A DNA stretch of 64,000 bases from positions 124,001 to 188,000 of the forward strand of contig CAZIMS010000003.1 in the NCBI GenBank assembly GCA_964540515.1, given 5' to 3'. Source of the stretch: JAOAGA01 sp964540515 (GTDB lineage: Bacteria > CALINM01). Each line of letters starts with the position of its first letter. The stretch's first letter is position 1. Positions 36,200 through 44,446 of this stretch are shown here, in pieces. The notes under the pieces are model-generated. The model saw only the letters and a program-made list of their open reading frames with translations. It did no database searches and was not told the DNA's origin. Both the position numbers and the translations under genes were made by a program.

Positions 36200-36442
36200 A
36201 TGAATGTTCAAGATTTACTGCTAAACCAGCTTAGGAAGGAAAAGATTAAGATTACAATAGAGTCCTTAAACGGAGAGAAGTTTGAGGGAGTTATAAAAGG
36301 TTTTGATAACTTTTGTATATTTTTTCAAACAGAAAAGGGAAGTTTTCTTTTATATAAACATGCACTATTGAAAATAATACTGCCAAAGGATTTTAGCTTA
36401 AGAACTTCAGACCGTGAATTTACAGTTACAAGAAAAACCTGA
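36200..36442 (+). CDS. hfq: RNA chaperone Hfq
   Basis: Hexameric Sm-like protein that pairs small RNAs with mRNAs. At 80 aa, it shows Sm1 (ITIESLNGEKFEGVIKGFDNF) and Sm2 with LLYKHALLKI in place of the usual YKHAIST. N-terminal VQDLLLNQLRKEK keeps the family glutamine. The start is ATG 36200, six nt after a run of seven G. It overlaps hflX by 29 nt. Its presence implies an sRNA network, relevant to the candidate RNAs at 58.6 and 60.8 kb. Confidence 0.92.
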   Translation: MNVQDLLLNQLRKEKIKITIESLNGEKFEGVIKGFDNFCIFFQTEKGSFLLYKHALLKIILPKDFSLRTSDREFTVTRKT

Positions 36443-37670
36443 AAAAGCTTTACTGGTAGGAATTAAAAATCCAAAAGATACTCTTGAAGGTGCTATAAGC
36501 TCTCTCGAAGAGTTAGTTAGACTAACTGAGACAGCAGGTGCTGTAGTTGCTAAAAAAGAGCTTGTCTCTTTAAGAGAAATTAATCCTTCTATCTTAATAG
36601 GCAAAGGCAAGTTAGAGGAGTTAAGAAGTAAGTTAGATGATTGTGACTTAATAATAGTCGATGCTGAGCTAACACCAGTACAACAGAAGCATCTTGAAGA
36701 TGCCTTTTCTCTAAAATTAATTGATAGAACAGCGTTAATCCTTGATATATTTGCAACAAGGGCTAAATCCAATGAGGGTAAGTTGCAAATAGAGCTTGCA
36801 CAACTTAACTATCTCCTGCCAAGATTAAAAGGTAAAGGGTTTGTTTTGTCGAGATTAGGAGGCGGTATAGGTACTCGAGGTCCTGGTGAGACAAAACTTG
36901 AGGTTGATAGAAGAAAAATTAGAGATAGAATAGCCCTTCTAAAGGATAAGTTATCAAAGATAGAGAGGATAAGAAAGGAGAGAAGAAGTTTAAGAAGCAA
37001 AAGAGATATACCAGTAGTTGCTCTTGTAGGTTATACTAATGCAGGTAAATCAACACTTTTAAACACCCTAACAGAGTCTTCAGTGCTATCGGAAGATAAA
37101 CTCTTTGCTACTCTTGATCCCACAACAAGAAAATTAAGATTTCCTGAAGGCAGAGAGATACTTTTTACCGATACAGTTGGTTTTATAAAAAGGCTACCAG
37201 TACTTTTAATAGAAGCTTTTAAATCAACCCTTGAAGAGGCAAGATCTGCTGATCTTTTAGTCCATATAGTTGATATAACCCACAAAGACTGGGAGCAGCA
37301 GTATAAAGAAGTAAAAAAAATACTAAAAGAGATATCAGCCGATAAGCCAACCATACTGGCATTTAATAAGATAGATATGCTTTCAGAAAATGATATAAAA
37401 TACCTAAAGATAGAGAGCTTTGAAGAGATATCAAAAGTATTTATATCTGCTAAAAAAAGGGAGGGACTTGATTGTTTAATAAAGGAGGTTAGAAGATTTT
37501 TTGAGATGGACTTTGTGGATATAGAGGGATTTTTTAGCTTCTCTAAGGCTTCTATCATAGACGAGGTAAAGAGGTTTGGCATATTAGAAAAGATTGAGTA
37601 TAAAGAGGAAGGTTTTTACATAAAAGGTAAGGTTCCCCAATCATTAAGAAATAAGATTTCAAGAAGTTAA
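36414..37670 (+). CDS. hflX: Ribosome-associated GTPase HflX
   Basis: Splits stalled ribosomes, especially after heat stress. An N-terminal HflX domain contains INPSILIGKGKLEEL and LDIFATRAKSNEGKLQIELAQL, then a GGGIGTRGPGETKLE linker. The G-domain has GYTNAGKSTLLN (G1), DPTTRKL (G2), DTVGFIKRLP (G3) and NKIDM (G4). It has 418 aa. It is read from GTG 36414 inside hfq. Its exact start is uncertain. Confidence 0.94.
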   Translation: MNLQLQEKPEKALLVGIKNPKDTLEGAISSLEELVRLTETAGAVVAKKELVSLREINPSILIGKGKLEELRSKLDDCDLIIVDAELTPVQQKHLEDAFSLKLIDRTALILDIFATRAKSNEGKLQIELAQLNYLLPRLKGKGFVLSRLGGGIGTRGPGETKLEVDRRKIRDRIALLKDKLSKIERIRKERRSLRSKRDIPVVALVGYTNAGKSTLLNTLTESSVLSEDKLFATLDPTTRKLRFPEGREILFTDTVGFIKRLPVLLIEAFKSTLEEARSADLLVHIVDITHKDWEQQYKEVKKILKEISADKPTILAFNKIDMLSENDIKYLKIESFEEISKVFISAKKREGLDCLIKEVRRFFEMDFVDIEGFFSFSKASIIDEVKRFGILEKIEYKEEGFYIKGKVPQSLRNKISRS

Positions 37671-37685
37671 CTTAAGACAAGATAA

Positions 37686-37973
37686 ATGAAAGATAAACTT
37701 AATATTTTATTATTCTCCCTGTTGGTTCTGCTTTTAGTTTTTTATTTATCAGATCATGCCAAGGTAGTCCCCCACAAAAATATTGATAAGACTATGAAAG
37801 TTAATATAAATGTAGGGGGAAAGGAAGAGATCATGGCATTACCCTTTATAGGCGAGAAAAAAGCAAATAGGATCATTGAACAAAGAAGGAATACCACTTT
37901 AACTCCCACTACAATAGAAAAGATATTAGGCAAAAAGGCTTTTACACGGATTAGCTCTGTTATTACCTATTAA
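37686..37973 (+). CDS. ComEA-like helix-hairpin-helix protein
   Basis: A 95-aa protein with one membrane segment (about 5-22) and a helix-hairpin-helix DNA-binding motif (VNINVGGKEEIMALPFIGEKK region, residues 43-63). This is the layout of short ComEA proteins, which hold incoming DNA outside the inner membrane during uptake. It begins 15 nt after hflX. No other competence genes are in the window. Confidence 0.75.
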   Translation: MKDKLNILLFSLLVLLLVFYLSDHAKVVPHKNIDKTMKVNINVGGKEEIMALPFIGEKKANRIIEQRRNTTLTPTTIEKILGKKAFTRISSVITY

Positions 37974-38022
37974 GCTTGAGATATTAAATTAGAGTATGAA
38001 TGATATTTTTTAAATTTAACTA

Positions 38023-38202
38023 TTATACCAGCTGACCATTAGGCCATAGATTGGGCTCAGGTGTAACTCCTTCTTGTCTTTTCTTGTATCTTGCACATCT
38101 TGTATAATCATCTTTGCAGTAGATAATTATTAATGCCTCGGCACATTTTTCATTGCTGAAAGTTTTTAAAAAGACGCATTGATCAAGATAGGGACATTGC
38201 AT
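38023..38202 (-). CDS. Small cysteine-rich protein, 59 aa
   Basis: Read from ATG 38202, with AAGGAGG 8 nt upstream; this site covers an earlier in-frame GTG and rules it out. It has five cysteines: C3 and C9 in CPYLDQC, C20 (EKCAE), C29 and C36 (YCKDDYTRCARYKKR), and ends with a PNLWPNG motif. From memory, proteins with the YC-x5-CARY core and a terminal LxPN motif are common in deltaproteobacteria, free-standing or attached to signalling proteins. Function unknown; metal or Fe-S binding is plausible. It relates to the 55-aa protein at 30257-30424. Confidence 0.75.
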   Translation of the reverse strand: MQCPYLDQCVFLKTFSNEKCAEALIIIYCKDDYTRCARYKKRQEGVTPEPNLWPNGQLV

Positions 38203-38290
38203 TTTAATCACCTCCTTGTTAAATTAGCATAATTTAATTATATTTTTTTTTGAAAAAAATCTATTAAAAAATGTTATCTTTTTACTCATT

Positions 38291-38299
38291 TGATATAAT
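38291..38299 (+). promoter_or_regulatory. Extended -10 promoter of mqnC, leaderless type
   Basis: TGATATAAT is 9 nt upstream of ATG 38309, so the transcript should start within about 3 nt of the ATG. There is no ribosome-binding site. The element is identical to that before ATG 10171. Confidence 0.5.
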
Positions 38300-38308
38300 T
38301 ATTAACTT

Positions 38309-39334
38309 ATGAACAAAATTAGTGAGAAAAAAGCTTATAATTTGCTTACGGGAGATGATTTCTTAAAGCTTGGCAAAAGGGCTGAAGAGACAAGATTTTT
38401 TATTAATCCGGAGAAGATAGTTACCTATGTAATTGATAGAAATATAAATTATACAAATATTTGTGAGAGCGGCTGTAAATTTTGTGCCTTTTATAGGAAA
38501 GAAGGAGATTTTGATGCCTATCTTTTAGACCACGAGATGATACTTAAAAAGGTGGAGGAGTTGGTTGCTGCTGGTGGTACTCAAGTTTTGATACAGGGAG
38601 GTTTGCATCCCAATCTTGATATATCATACATAGAAGGGCTTTTCAAAAAAATTAAAAAAAGATTCCCCTCAGTTATTATTCATTCCCTCTCCCCAGCTGA
38701 GGTTATTCATTTTGCGAAAAAAAATGGTTTATCTATAGAGGAAACACTAATTAGGTTAAAAGAGTCAGGGTTAGAATCCCTTCCTGGTGGGGGGGCAGAA
38801 ATTTTAGTGGATGAGATTAGAAAAGAAATAAGTCCTAAGAAGATAAGTTGGAAAGAATGGCAAGAAGTTATGTATTGTGCCTATAAGTTAGGCATGAGAG
38901 GTACAGCCACTATGATGTTTGGAAGTATAGAAAGTCCAGAGAATATAATTACCCATCTTAAAAGAATAAGAGATTTTCAAGAAGATACAGGTTTTTTTAG
39001 AGCCTTTATACCCTGGTCGTATCAGCCAGGTAAAAATGAGTTAGGGGGTAGTAAGGTATCATCTTATTATTATCTTAGGGTTCTTGCAGTATCGAGAATA
39101 TATCTTCATAATATTAAGAATATTCAAGCCTCTTGGGTGACTCAGGGGGCTAAGGTCTCCCAGCTGGCTTTATTTTTTGGTGCCAATGATATGGGTGGTA
39201 CTATGCTTGAAGAAAATGTTGTTTCTGCTACTGGTTGGAAATTCTTGATGGATAGAGAAGAGATTGTAAGACTAATAAAAGAAGCTGGTTTTGAACCAAA
39301 GGTAAGAAATACGAGATATGAGATAGTTGGATAA
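38309..39334 (+). CDS. mqnC: Cyclic dehypoxanthinyl futalosine synthase
   Basis: Radical SAM enzyme of the futalosine route to menaquinone. Cluster cysteines are C52, C56, C59 (CESGCKFC), followed by AFYR. LIQGGLHPNL, SLPGGGAEILVDEIR, TATMMFG, FIPWSYQPG, QASWVTQG and FGANDMGGTMLEENVV all follow the MqnC pattern; the last separates it from MqnE. It has 341 aa. It stands alone; other mqn genes are not in the window. Implies a menaquinone-based respiratory chain. Confidence 0.92.
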   Translation: MNKISEKKAYNLLTGDDFLKLGKRAEETRFFINPEKIVTYVIDRNINYTNICESGCKFCAFYRKEGDFDAYLLDHEMILKKVEELVAAGGTQVLIQGGLHPNLDISYIEGLFKKIKKRFPSVIIHSLSPAEVIHFAKKNGLSIEETLIRLKESGLESLPGGGAEILVDEIRKEISPKKISWKEWQEVMYCAYKLGMRGTATMMFGSIESPENIITHLKRIRDFQEDTGFFRAFIPWSYQPGKNELGGSKVSSYYYLRVLAVSRIYLHNIKNIQASWVTQGAKVSQLALFFGANDMGGTMLEENVVSATGWKFLMDREEIVRLIKEAGFEPKVRNTRYEIVG

Positions 39335-39433
39335 TGGATAAGCTATGATTAAAAGATGTTTTATATATTAGTAATTTTTAGGGTTTAAGTTTGAGAGAAC
39401 TAATTTTACTTTACTAATTTAAGAGAGGTAAAT

Positions 39434-39976
39434 ATGACAAGAGATGAGGCCTACAAGATTTTATCAGATAAGATTAAAAATAAGAACTTGCTGAAGCACA
39501 TGCTTGCTGTTGAGGCAATAATGAGAGAGTTAGCTGAACATTTTAATGAGGATAAAGATAAATGGGGTCTTTGTGGGCTTCTCCATGACTTTGATTATGA
39601 AGAAACGCTAAATGATTTTCAAAACCATGGCAAGATAACGGAGGAACATTTCAGAGATAACATTCCTATTGATGTTCTTTATGGGATACGGGCTCATACA
39701 GGCTTAGTTGAGAGAAAAAGTCTTATGGACAAGGCAATTTATTCTGCTGATCCAGTATCTGGTTTTATTGTAGCTGCTGCTTTAGTTATCCCTTCTAAGA
39801 AGATAGGAGATCTTAAGGTAGAAAATCTATCTAATCGGTTCAAAGAAAAACATTTTGCGAAAGGTGCTAATAGGGAACAGATTATGGCTTGTACCGACCT
39901 TGGGCTTAGTCTTGAAGAATTTTTTCAGATCTCTTTAAGGGCAATGAACAAGATTTCTAAAGAGTTAGGCCTATAA
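39434..39976 (+). CDS. HD-domain phosphohydrolase
   Basis: A 180-aa single HD domain, with H22 (LKHMLAVEAIM), H51-D52 (GLLHDFDYE) and a later metal ligand in IRAHTG and SADPVSG. Such stand-alone HDIG proteins usually hydrolyse nucleotides; the substrate cannot be told. AGAGAGG precedes ATG 39434. Its stop abuts the stop of the convergent nrdJ. Confidence 0.85.
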   Translation: MTRDEAYKILSDKIKNKNLLKHMLAVEAIMRELAEHFNEDKDKWGLCGLLHDFDYEETLNDFQNHGKITEEHFRDNIPIDVLYGIRAHTGLVERKSLMDKAIYSADPVSGFIVAAALVIPSKKIGDLKVENLSNRFKEKHFAKGANREQIMACTDLGLSLEEFFQISLRAMNKISKELGL

Positions 39977-41617
39977 CTAACACTCTCTATCAGGATTTAG
40001 ATTGCAAAAACTTAGAGTTTGCTTAGTTTTACTTTGATCTCTATAAACAGTAACGCCCTTTAGGTTTAGTTCGAAAGCCATCTTAAAAATCTCTTTTACA
40101 TCTTCCACTTTTGCCGAGTTAGGAAGATTTACTGTCTTTGATACGGCATTCTCTGTATATTTCTGAAAGGACTGTTGCATAAGAAGATGTTGTTCTGGTT
40201 TAATGTCAAAGGCACTTTCAAAGACTTTTTCGTTGAATTCTTTGCCATTCTTAAACTCTTCGTATAGCCTATGGATATCTTCAAACTCTTTGTCTAAGAT
40301 CCTTCTTTTTACCTTAAAAGAAAAGATAGGCTCGATACCGCTTGATGTTCCTGCAATAATACTTATGCTTCCAGTCGGTGCTATTGTTGTTACTGTGGCG
40401 TTTCTACGTTCTTTTTTGCCTTGTTTGCTATATATACTTTTGGGAAATGCTGGGAAGGGACCTTTTTTCTTAGCAAGATTTTGAGAAGCCAAGATAGCCT
40501 CTTCATTAATAAATCTCATTATATCCTCAGCAAATTGTATGGCCGCTTTACTACTATAGGCAATGTTCATAAGTATTAAGGCATCAGCAAAACCCATTAC
40601 CCCAAGCCCAATCTTTCTGGTTTTTTTGCTGATTCTTTCTATCTCTTTAAATGGGTAAAAGTTAGCATCAATTACATTATCTAAAAAATGAACGGCAATA
40701 TGAATGACCCTTTTTAGCTCCTCATAATCAATGGTTTTATTTTTTACGAATTTAGATAGGTTTACTGAACCAAGGACACAGCACTCATTTGGTAGCAATG
40801 GTTGCTCTCCACAGGGATTTGTTGCTTCAATATGACCTAAAGAGGGAGTGGGGTTAGCTGAGTTTATAGAAAAAAGATTAATTATACCTGGGTCTCCTGT
40901 CTTCCACGCATTATAAGAGATGTCTTCGAGAAGTTTATCGGCAGGTATATTTTTTTCAATGGCTTTAGTGTGTGGATTAATAAGTGGGATATAACCATTT
41001 TTAAAAATTGCCTCAATCGCCTTTTTATGAAAAGAAACAGAAATATTAAAATTAGTCAAAAAACCCTCTTTCACCTTACACTTTATAAAATCTTCAATGT
41101 CAGGATGGGTAATATTTAAGACCCCCATGTTAGCTCCTCTTCTCTTTCCTCCTTGCTTTATGATGTTAGTAGCTATATCAAAAATCTGCATAAAAGATAT
41201 GGGACCAGAAGACACACCTTTTGTAGAAGAGACAATATCGCCAGCCGGTCTTAACCTTGAGAAGGAAAAACCTGTACCTCCCCCACTTTTATGGATGATG
41301 GCAGACCGTTTAAGAGTTTCAAAAATGCTCTTTAAGCTATCTTTTATGGGCAATACAAAGCAGGCAGATAACTGACCTTTTGTTGTGCCAGCGTTCATCA
41401 AAGTAGGAGAGTTGGGAAGGAACTTAAGGGAGTGCATAATCTCAAAAAAGCTTTCATAAATCTTTGAGCTATTGCCGTTATAAATTTTTTCTACTTCTGC
41501 AATGGCTTTTGATACACGAATACATAAAAGCTCAAAGTTTTCTAATACATCACCATCTTTATCTTTTAAGTAATATCGTGTTCGTAGGACTTCTTCGCCT
41601 ATAGATGTTAGTTTCAT
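39977..41617 (-). CDS. nrdJ: Adenosylcobalamin-dependent (class II) ribonucleotide reductase
   Basis: Makes deoxyribonucleotides with a B12 radical, independent of oxygen. LMNAGTTKGQLSACFVLP carries the first active-site cysteine, NPCGEQPLLPNECCVLGSVNLS the radical cysteine region, and the protein ends with two reducing cysteines (CNLNPDREC). SGPISFMQIFD and TVTTIAPTGSISIIAG are family signatures. At 546 aa it lacks an N-terminal ATP-cone and is near the shortest for this class. No good ribosome-binding site precedes ATG 41617. Confidence 0.93.
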   Translation of the reverse strand: MKLTSIGEEVLRTRYYLKDKDGDVLENFELLCIRVSKAIAEVEKIYNGNSSKIYESFFEIMHSLKFLPNSPTLMNAGTTKGQLSACFVLPIKDSLKSIFETLKRSAIIHKSGGGTGFSFSRLRPAGDIVSSTKGVSSGPISFMQIFDIATNIIKQGGKRRGANMGVLNITHPDIEDFIKCKVKEGFLTNFNISVSFHKKAIEAIFKNGYIPLINPHTKAIEKNIPADKLLEDISYNAWKTGDPGIINLFSINSANPTPSLGHIEATNPCGEQPLLPNECCVLGSVNLSKFVKNKTIDYEELKRVIHIAVHFLDNVIDANFYPFKEIERISKKTRKIGLGVMGFADALILMNIAYSSKAAIQFAEDIMRFINEEAILASQNLAKKKGPFPAFPKSIYSKQGKKERRNATVTTIAPTGSISIIAGTSSGIEPIFSFKVKRRILDKEFEDIHRLYEEFKNGKEFNEKVFESAFDIKPEQHLLMQQSFQKYTENAVSKTVNLPNSAKVEDVKEIFKMAFELNLKGVTVYRDQSKTKQTLSFCNLNPDREC

Positions 41618-41692
41618 ACTATTTTTTAAAAAACTTTAGAGGAGAACTTTCTGTTTTCAAGTAGGTTCCTAATTTGTAGGAAAAAAAAAGGG

Positions 41693-41716
41693 TTATAACT
41701 ATGATAATGGTTATAA
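41693..41716. repeat. Hyphenated inverted repeat between nrdJ and the sigma factor
   Basis: TTATAACTAT, a GATA spacer, then ATGGTTATAA: 10-bp arms with one mismatch, in the 217-bp divergent region between nrdJ (start 41617) and the sigma gene (start 41835). A protein-binding site is plausible. It does not look like the usual NrdR box. No T-run follows. The rest of the gap shows no gene. Confidence 0.35.
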
Positions 41717-41834
41717 TTAAAAATATCACCGAACATCGTATCGCTTTGCTCACTTTTTTAGGTTAATACAATTAGGTTTTAAAATCAAATTAAACTTCTA
41801 AAAAATATTTATTTAATGTAAGATTAAAGTTGAT

Positions 41835-42713
41835 ATGACAAGAAAGAAAGAGAAAAAAGAGGTAGAAACATATCAACAAGATTACTCTAACGAGCTTCTA
41901 AAAATTTATCTAAAAGATGTTCAGAAAAAAAAGCTTCTTACCATAGAAGAAGAAAGAGAGATTGCAGAACTAATTAAGAGAGGCGATAAAGAGGCAAGAA
42001 AGAGGTTAATAGAAGGCAACCTAAGACTTGTGATTAAGATTGCAAAGAAATATATAGGTAGAGGTTTAACCCTCTTGGATTTAATAGAAGAAGGAAATAT
42101 GGGTCTAATTAGGGCCGTTGATAAGTTTGAGCCTAAGATGAACTGTAGGTTTTCAACTTATGCTACATGGTGGATAAGGCAGTCTATAGAGAGGGCTATC
42201 TCAAATCAAACATTGGCAATAAGGCTTCCTGTTCATATTGCCGATGAGATTGGAAAGATACAGAGAGAGATAAATAGTTTTACAAGTACCCACGGTAGAG
42301 AGCCTACGGAAGAAGAGCTATCTGAATTATTGGATCTGTCAGTTCAAGATATAAATAAGTATCTAAGTTGCTTAAGAAAGATAAACTCTATGGATTCTCC
42401 CAAAAGCATAGAAGATGATGATTATGTTTTGGCGGATACAATAGAAGACATTAACTCACCAAACCCTATAGAAGTGATGGAATCAATATTAATTAACGAC
42501 AAGATAAAAAGATGGTTATCAATGCTTGACGAGAAAGAAAGAAATATATTAATCCTTAGATATGGTCTTAATGATATGGTGCCAAAAACTTTAGAGGAAG
42601 TTGCAAAAATTTATAATGTAACTCGTGAGAGGATAAGGCAGATAGAAGGTAAGGCAATGGAAAAGTTAAGAAGGCTCATCTTAAATGAGGTAAATATAGG
42701 TGAGATTTTATAA
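41835..42713 (+). CDS. RpoS-like group 2 sigma-70 factor
   Basis: A 292-aa sigma factor with region 1.2 (LLKIYLKDVQKKKLL), region 2 (DLIEEGNMGLIRAVDKFEP, FSTYATWWIRQSIERAI), region 3 (REPTEEELSELL) and region 4 (LEEVAKIYNVTRERIRQIEGKAMEKLRR). It lacks the long N-terminal and non-conserved regions of the primary RpoD, so it is a secondary, RpoS-like factor. A weak TGTAAGAT -10-like element ends 10 nt before the ATG, and no ribosome-binding site is evident. It precedes apt. Confidence 0.9.
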   Translation: MTRKKEKKEVETYQQDYSNELLKIYLKDVQKKKLLTIEEEREIAELIKRGDKEARKRLIEGNLRLVIKIAKKYIGRGLTLLDLIEEGNMGLIRAVDKFEPKMNCRFSTYATWWIRQSIERAISNQTLAIRLPVHIADEIGKIQREINSFTSTHGREPTEEELSELLDLSVQDINKYLSCLRKINSMDSPKSIEDDDYVLADTIEDINSPNPIEVMESILINDKIKRWLSMLDEKERNILILRYGLNDMVPKTLEEVAKIYNVTRERIRQIEGKAMEKLRRLILNEVNIGEIL

Positions 42714-42764
42714 ATAATATTTTGAATACAGAAAAAACATAAAATAAAAACAGAGGGGAGAGAT

Positions 42765-43280
42765 ATGGATGATATTAAAAGGGCAATTAGAGATATTCCT
42801 GATTTTCCCAAAAAGGGCATTTTGTTTCGAGATATAACAACCCTTTTAAGAGATGCGAAAAATTTTCATAGGTCCGTTGATTACATAGCCCATCGATACA
42901 TAGATAAGCATATAAAATATATTGTTGGAATTGAAGCAAGAGGATTTATTCTTGGTGCAGCCTTAGCCTATAAACTTAATAAAGGGATAGTCTTGGTGAG
43001 GAAGCCAGGGAAACTTCCATCAGATACAATAAAGGTTACCTATGATTTAGAATATGGCCAAGATAGCTTAGAGATTCATAAAGATGCCTTAGAAGAAGGT
43101 GATAGGGTTATAATATGCGACGATGTTCTCGCTACAGGTGGGACTGTCAAAGCTACTATAGAACTTGTCGAGAAACTAAAGGCAGATATATTTGAATGTG
43201 TCTTCCTTGCGGAGCTAACTGCCCTTGGTGGAAGAGAAAAATTAAGAGACTATAATGTTTTTTCCTTGTTACAGTATTAG
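42765..43280 (+). CDS. apt: Adenine phosphoribosyltransferase
   Basis: Salvages adenine to AMP with PRPP. GIEARGFILGAALAY, VRKPGKLPS and the PRPP loop VIICDDVLATGGT are diagnostic. It has 171 aa. GAGGGGAG precedes ATG 42765. Followed after 3 nt by fluC/crcB. Confidence 0.96.
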   Translation: MDDIKRAIRDIPDFPKKGILFRDITTLLRDAKNFHRSVDYIAHRYIDKHIKYIVGIEARGFILGAALAYKLNKGIVLVRKPGKLPSDTIKVTYDLEYGQDSLEIHKDALEEGDRVIICDDVLATGGTVKATIELVEKLKADIFECVFLAELTALGGREKLRDYNVFSLLQY

Positions 43281-43283
43281 GTT

Positions 43284-43682
43284 ATGAAAAAATTTATGCC
43301 TTTTATTTTAGTAGGATTAGGAGGTTTTTTAGGTGCAAATGCGCGTTTTATAGTTGGTCAAATATTTTCAAAATATTTTTCTACCTATTTCCCTTTAAGT
43401 ACTTTTTTTGTTAACATCACAGGTAGTTACTTTCTTGGTATAGTAGGTTATTTTGCTGTATATCTCAAAATATTTGATCCTGACTATTTCAGATATTTTT
43501 TAGGGGTTGGTTTCTTAGGTGGCTATACTACTTTCTCCACCTTTGAGTATGAGACTAACAGCCTTCTTGAGGATGGAGCATCCATTATATCTCTTTTATA
43601 TGTATTATCAAGCGTTGTTTTGGGGCTCATAGCAGTTAAATTAGGAATTATTACAGCTAAATTGATTCTTAGGTTTCTATGA
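43284..43682 (+). CDS. crcB: Fluoride channel FluC/CrcB
   Basis: A 132-aa protein with four membrane segments that exports fluoride as a dual-topology dimer. GGFLGANARF, the FVNITGSYFLGI segment and the GGYTTFSTFEYE motif with the fluoride-contacting phenylalanine are all present. It is ATGA-coupled to the DUF190 gene. No fluoride riboswitch was found ahead of this operon. Confidence 0.93.
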   Translation: MKKFMPFILVGLGGFLGANARFIVGQIFSKYFSTYFPLSTFFVNITGSYFLGIVGYFAVYLKIFDPDYFRYFLGVGFLGGYTTFSTFEYETNSLLEDGASIISLLYVLSSVVLGLIAVKLGIITAKLILRFL

Positions 43683-44446
43683 GATTAGAAGGGGAGCAGG
43701 TTCTTTTTCGTATATTTCTTAAGGCTAATGATAAATATCTTAAAGTTGTGCCTCTATACCGTTATCTTTTAAAAAAGATGAAGGAAAGTCAGTTAGCAGG
43801 TGCCACGGTAATAAAAGGCTTCTACGGATTTTTAGGTTTTAATGGGGATATTCTTAGAGAAAGGCTTTTAAGTAGTTCTAATCTACCCCTTTGCATGGAG
43901 TTGGTTGATAGCCCTGATAAAATTAATCTTTTTATACAGACAGAGTGGGAGTATATAGAAAGTCTTATCTTAACTACCGAAAGGGCAAGGGTTATCTTTT
44001 ATTCCTCCGATAAAGAAAATAGACAAACTGTTAAAAAAGATATATCTTTTATAGGGACGGCAAGCAAGTCTCGAAGGAATGAAGTTATGCTAAAAGATAC
44101 AAAGGAGAAGGTTTTGTTGCGAGTTTTTATAGGAGATAGCGATAGAGAAAAGGTTGAAGGTAAATATCTCTATGAGTTAATTATAGAGGAGGCTAAAAGG
44201 TTAGATTTTATGCTTGCCTTTTGCTACAAAGGCATAATGGGTTATGGACAAAAATCTCTTCTAAGAGATGTTGAGACCCTTGAGTTTTCTTCAAACATTC
44301 CCCTCTGTGTAGAGTTAATAGGTGATGATAATAATACCAATAAGATGATTGATATATTAAATCAGCATGTTGATTGTGGACTTGTTACAGTTGAAAAAAT
44401 TAATATTTGTACCTTACAAAATAAAAAAGGAGGACAAGATGAGTGA
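43679..44446 (+). CDS. Tandem DUF190 protein
   Basis: A 255-aa protein with two copies of the DUF190 domain, at about 1-105 and 140-240. Each shows L-R-I/V-F-I/L near the start, a Y-x-x-[IL]-x-x-x-[AM]-K helix, a G-x-x-G-[FY]-G loop and a P-L-C-[MV]-E-L strand. DUF190 proteins are PII-like and often sit next to crcB, as here, but are usually single-domain (~110 aa). The linker (about 105-140) is charged. Role and ligand unknown. Confidence 0.85.
   Translation: MRLEGEQVLFRIFLKANDKYLKVVPLYRYLLKKMKESQLAGATVIKGFYGFLGFNGDILRERLLSSSNLPLCMELVDSPDKINLFIQTEWEYIESLILTTERARVIFYSSDKENRQTVKKDISFIGTASKSRRNEVMLKDTKEKVLLRVFIGDSDREKVEGKYLYELIIEEAKRLDFMLAFCYKGIMGYGQKSLLRDVETLEFSSNIPLCVELIGDDNNTNKMIDILNQHVDCGLVTVEKINICTLQNKKGGQDE

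Noticed and set aside
41618..41834. A possible tRNA in the AT-rich gap between nrdJ and the sigma gene.
   Set aside because: No T-loop or acceptor-stem pattern was found there; no tRNA-like T-loop was noticed elsewhere in the window either.
41835..42713. Primary sigma factor RpoD.
   Set aside because: At 292 aa it lacks the N-terminal and non-conserved regions expected for RpoD; an RpoS-like secondary factor fits better.
43140..43290. A possible fluoride riboswitch ahead of crcB.
   Set aside because: crcB starts 3 nt after apt inside an operon, leaving no room, and no riboswitch-like sequence precedes apt.
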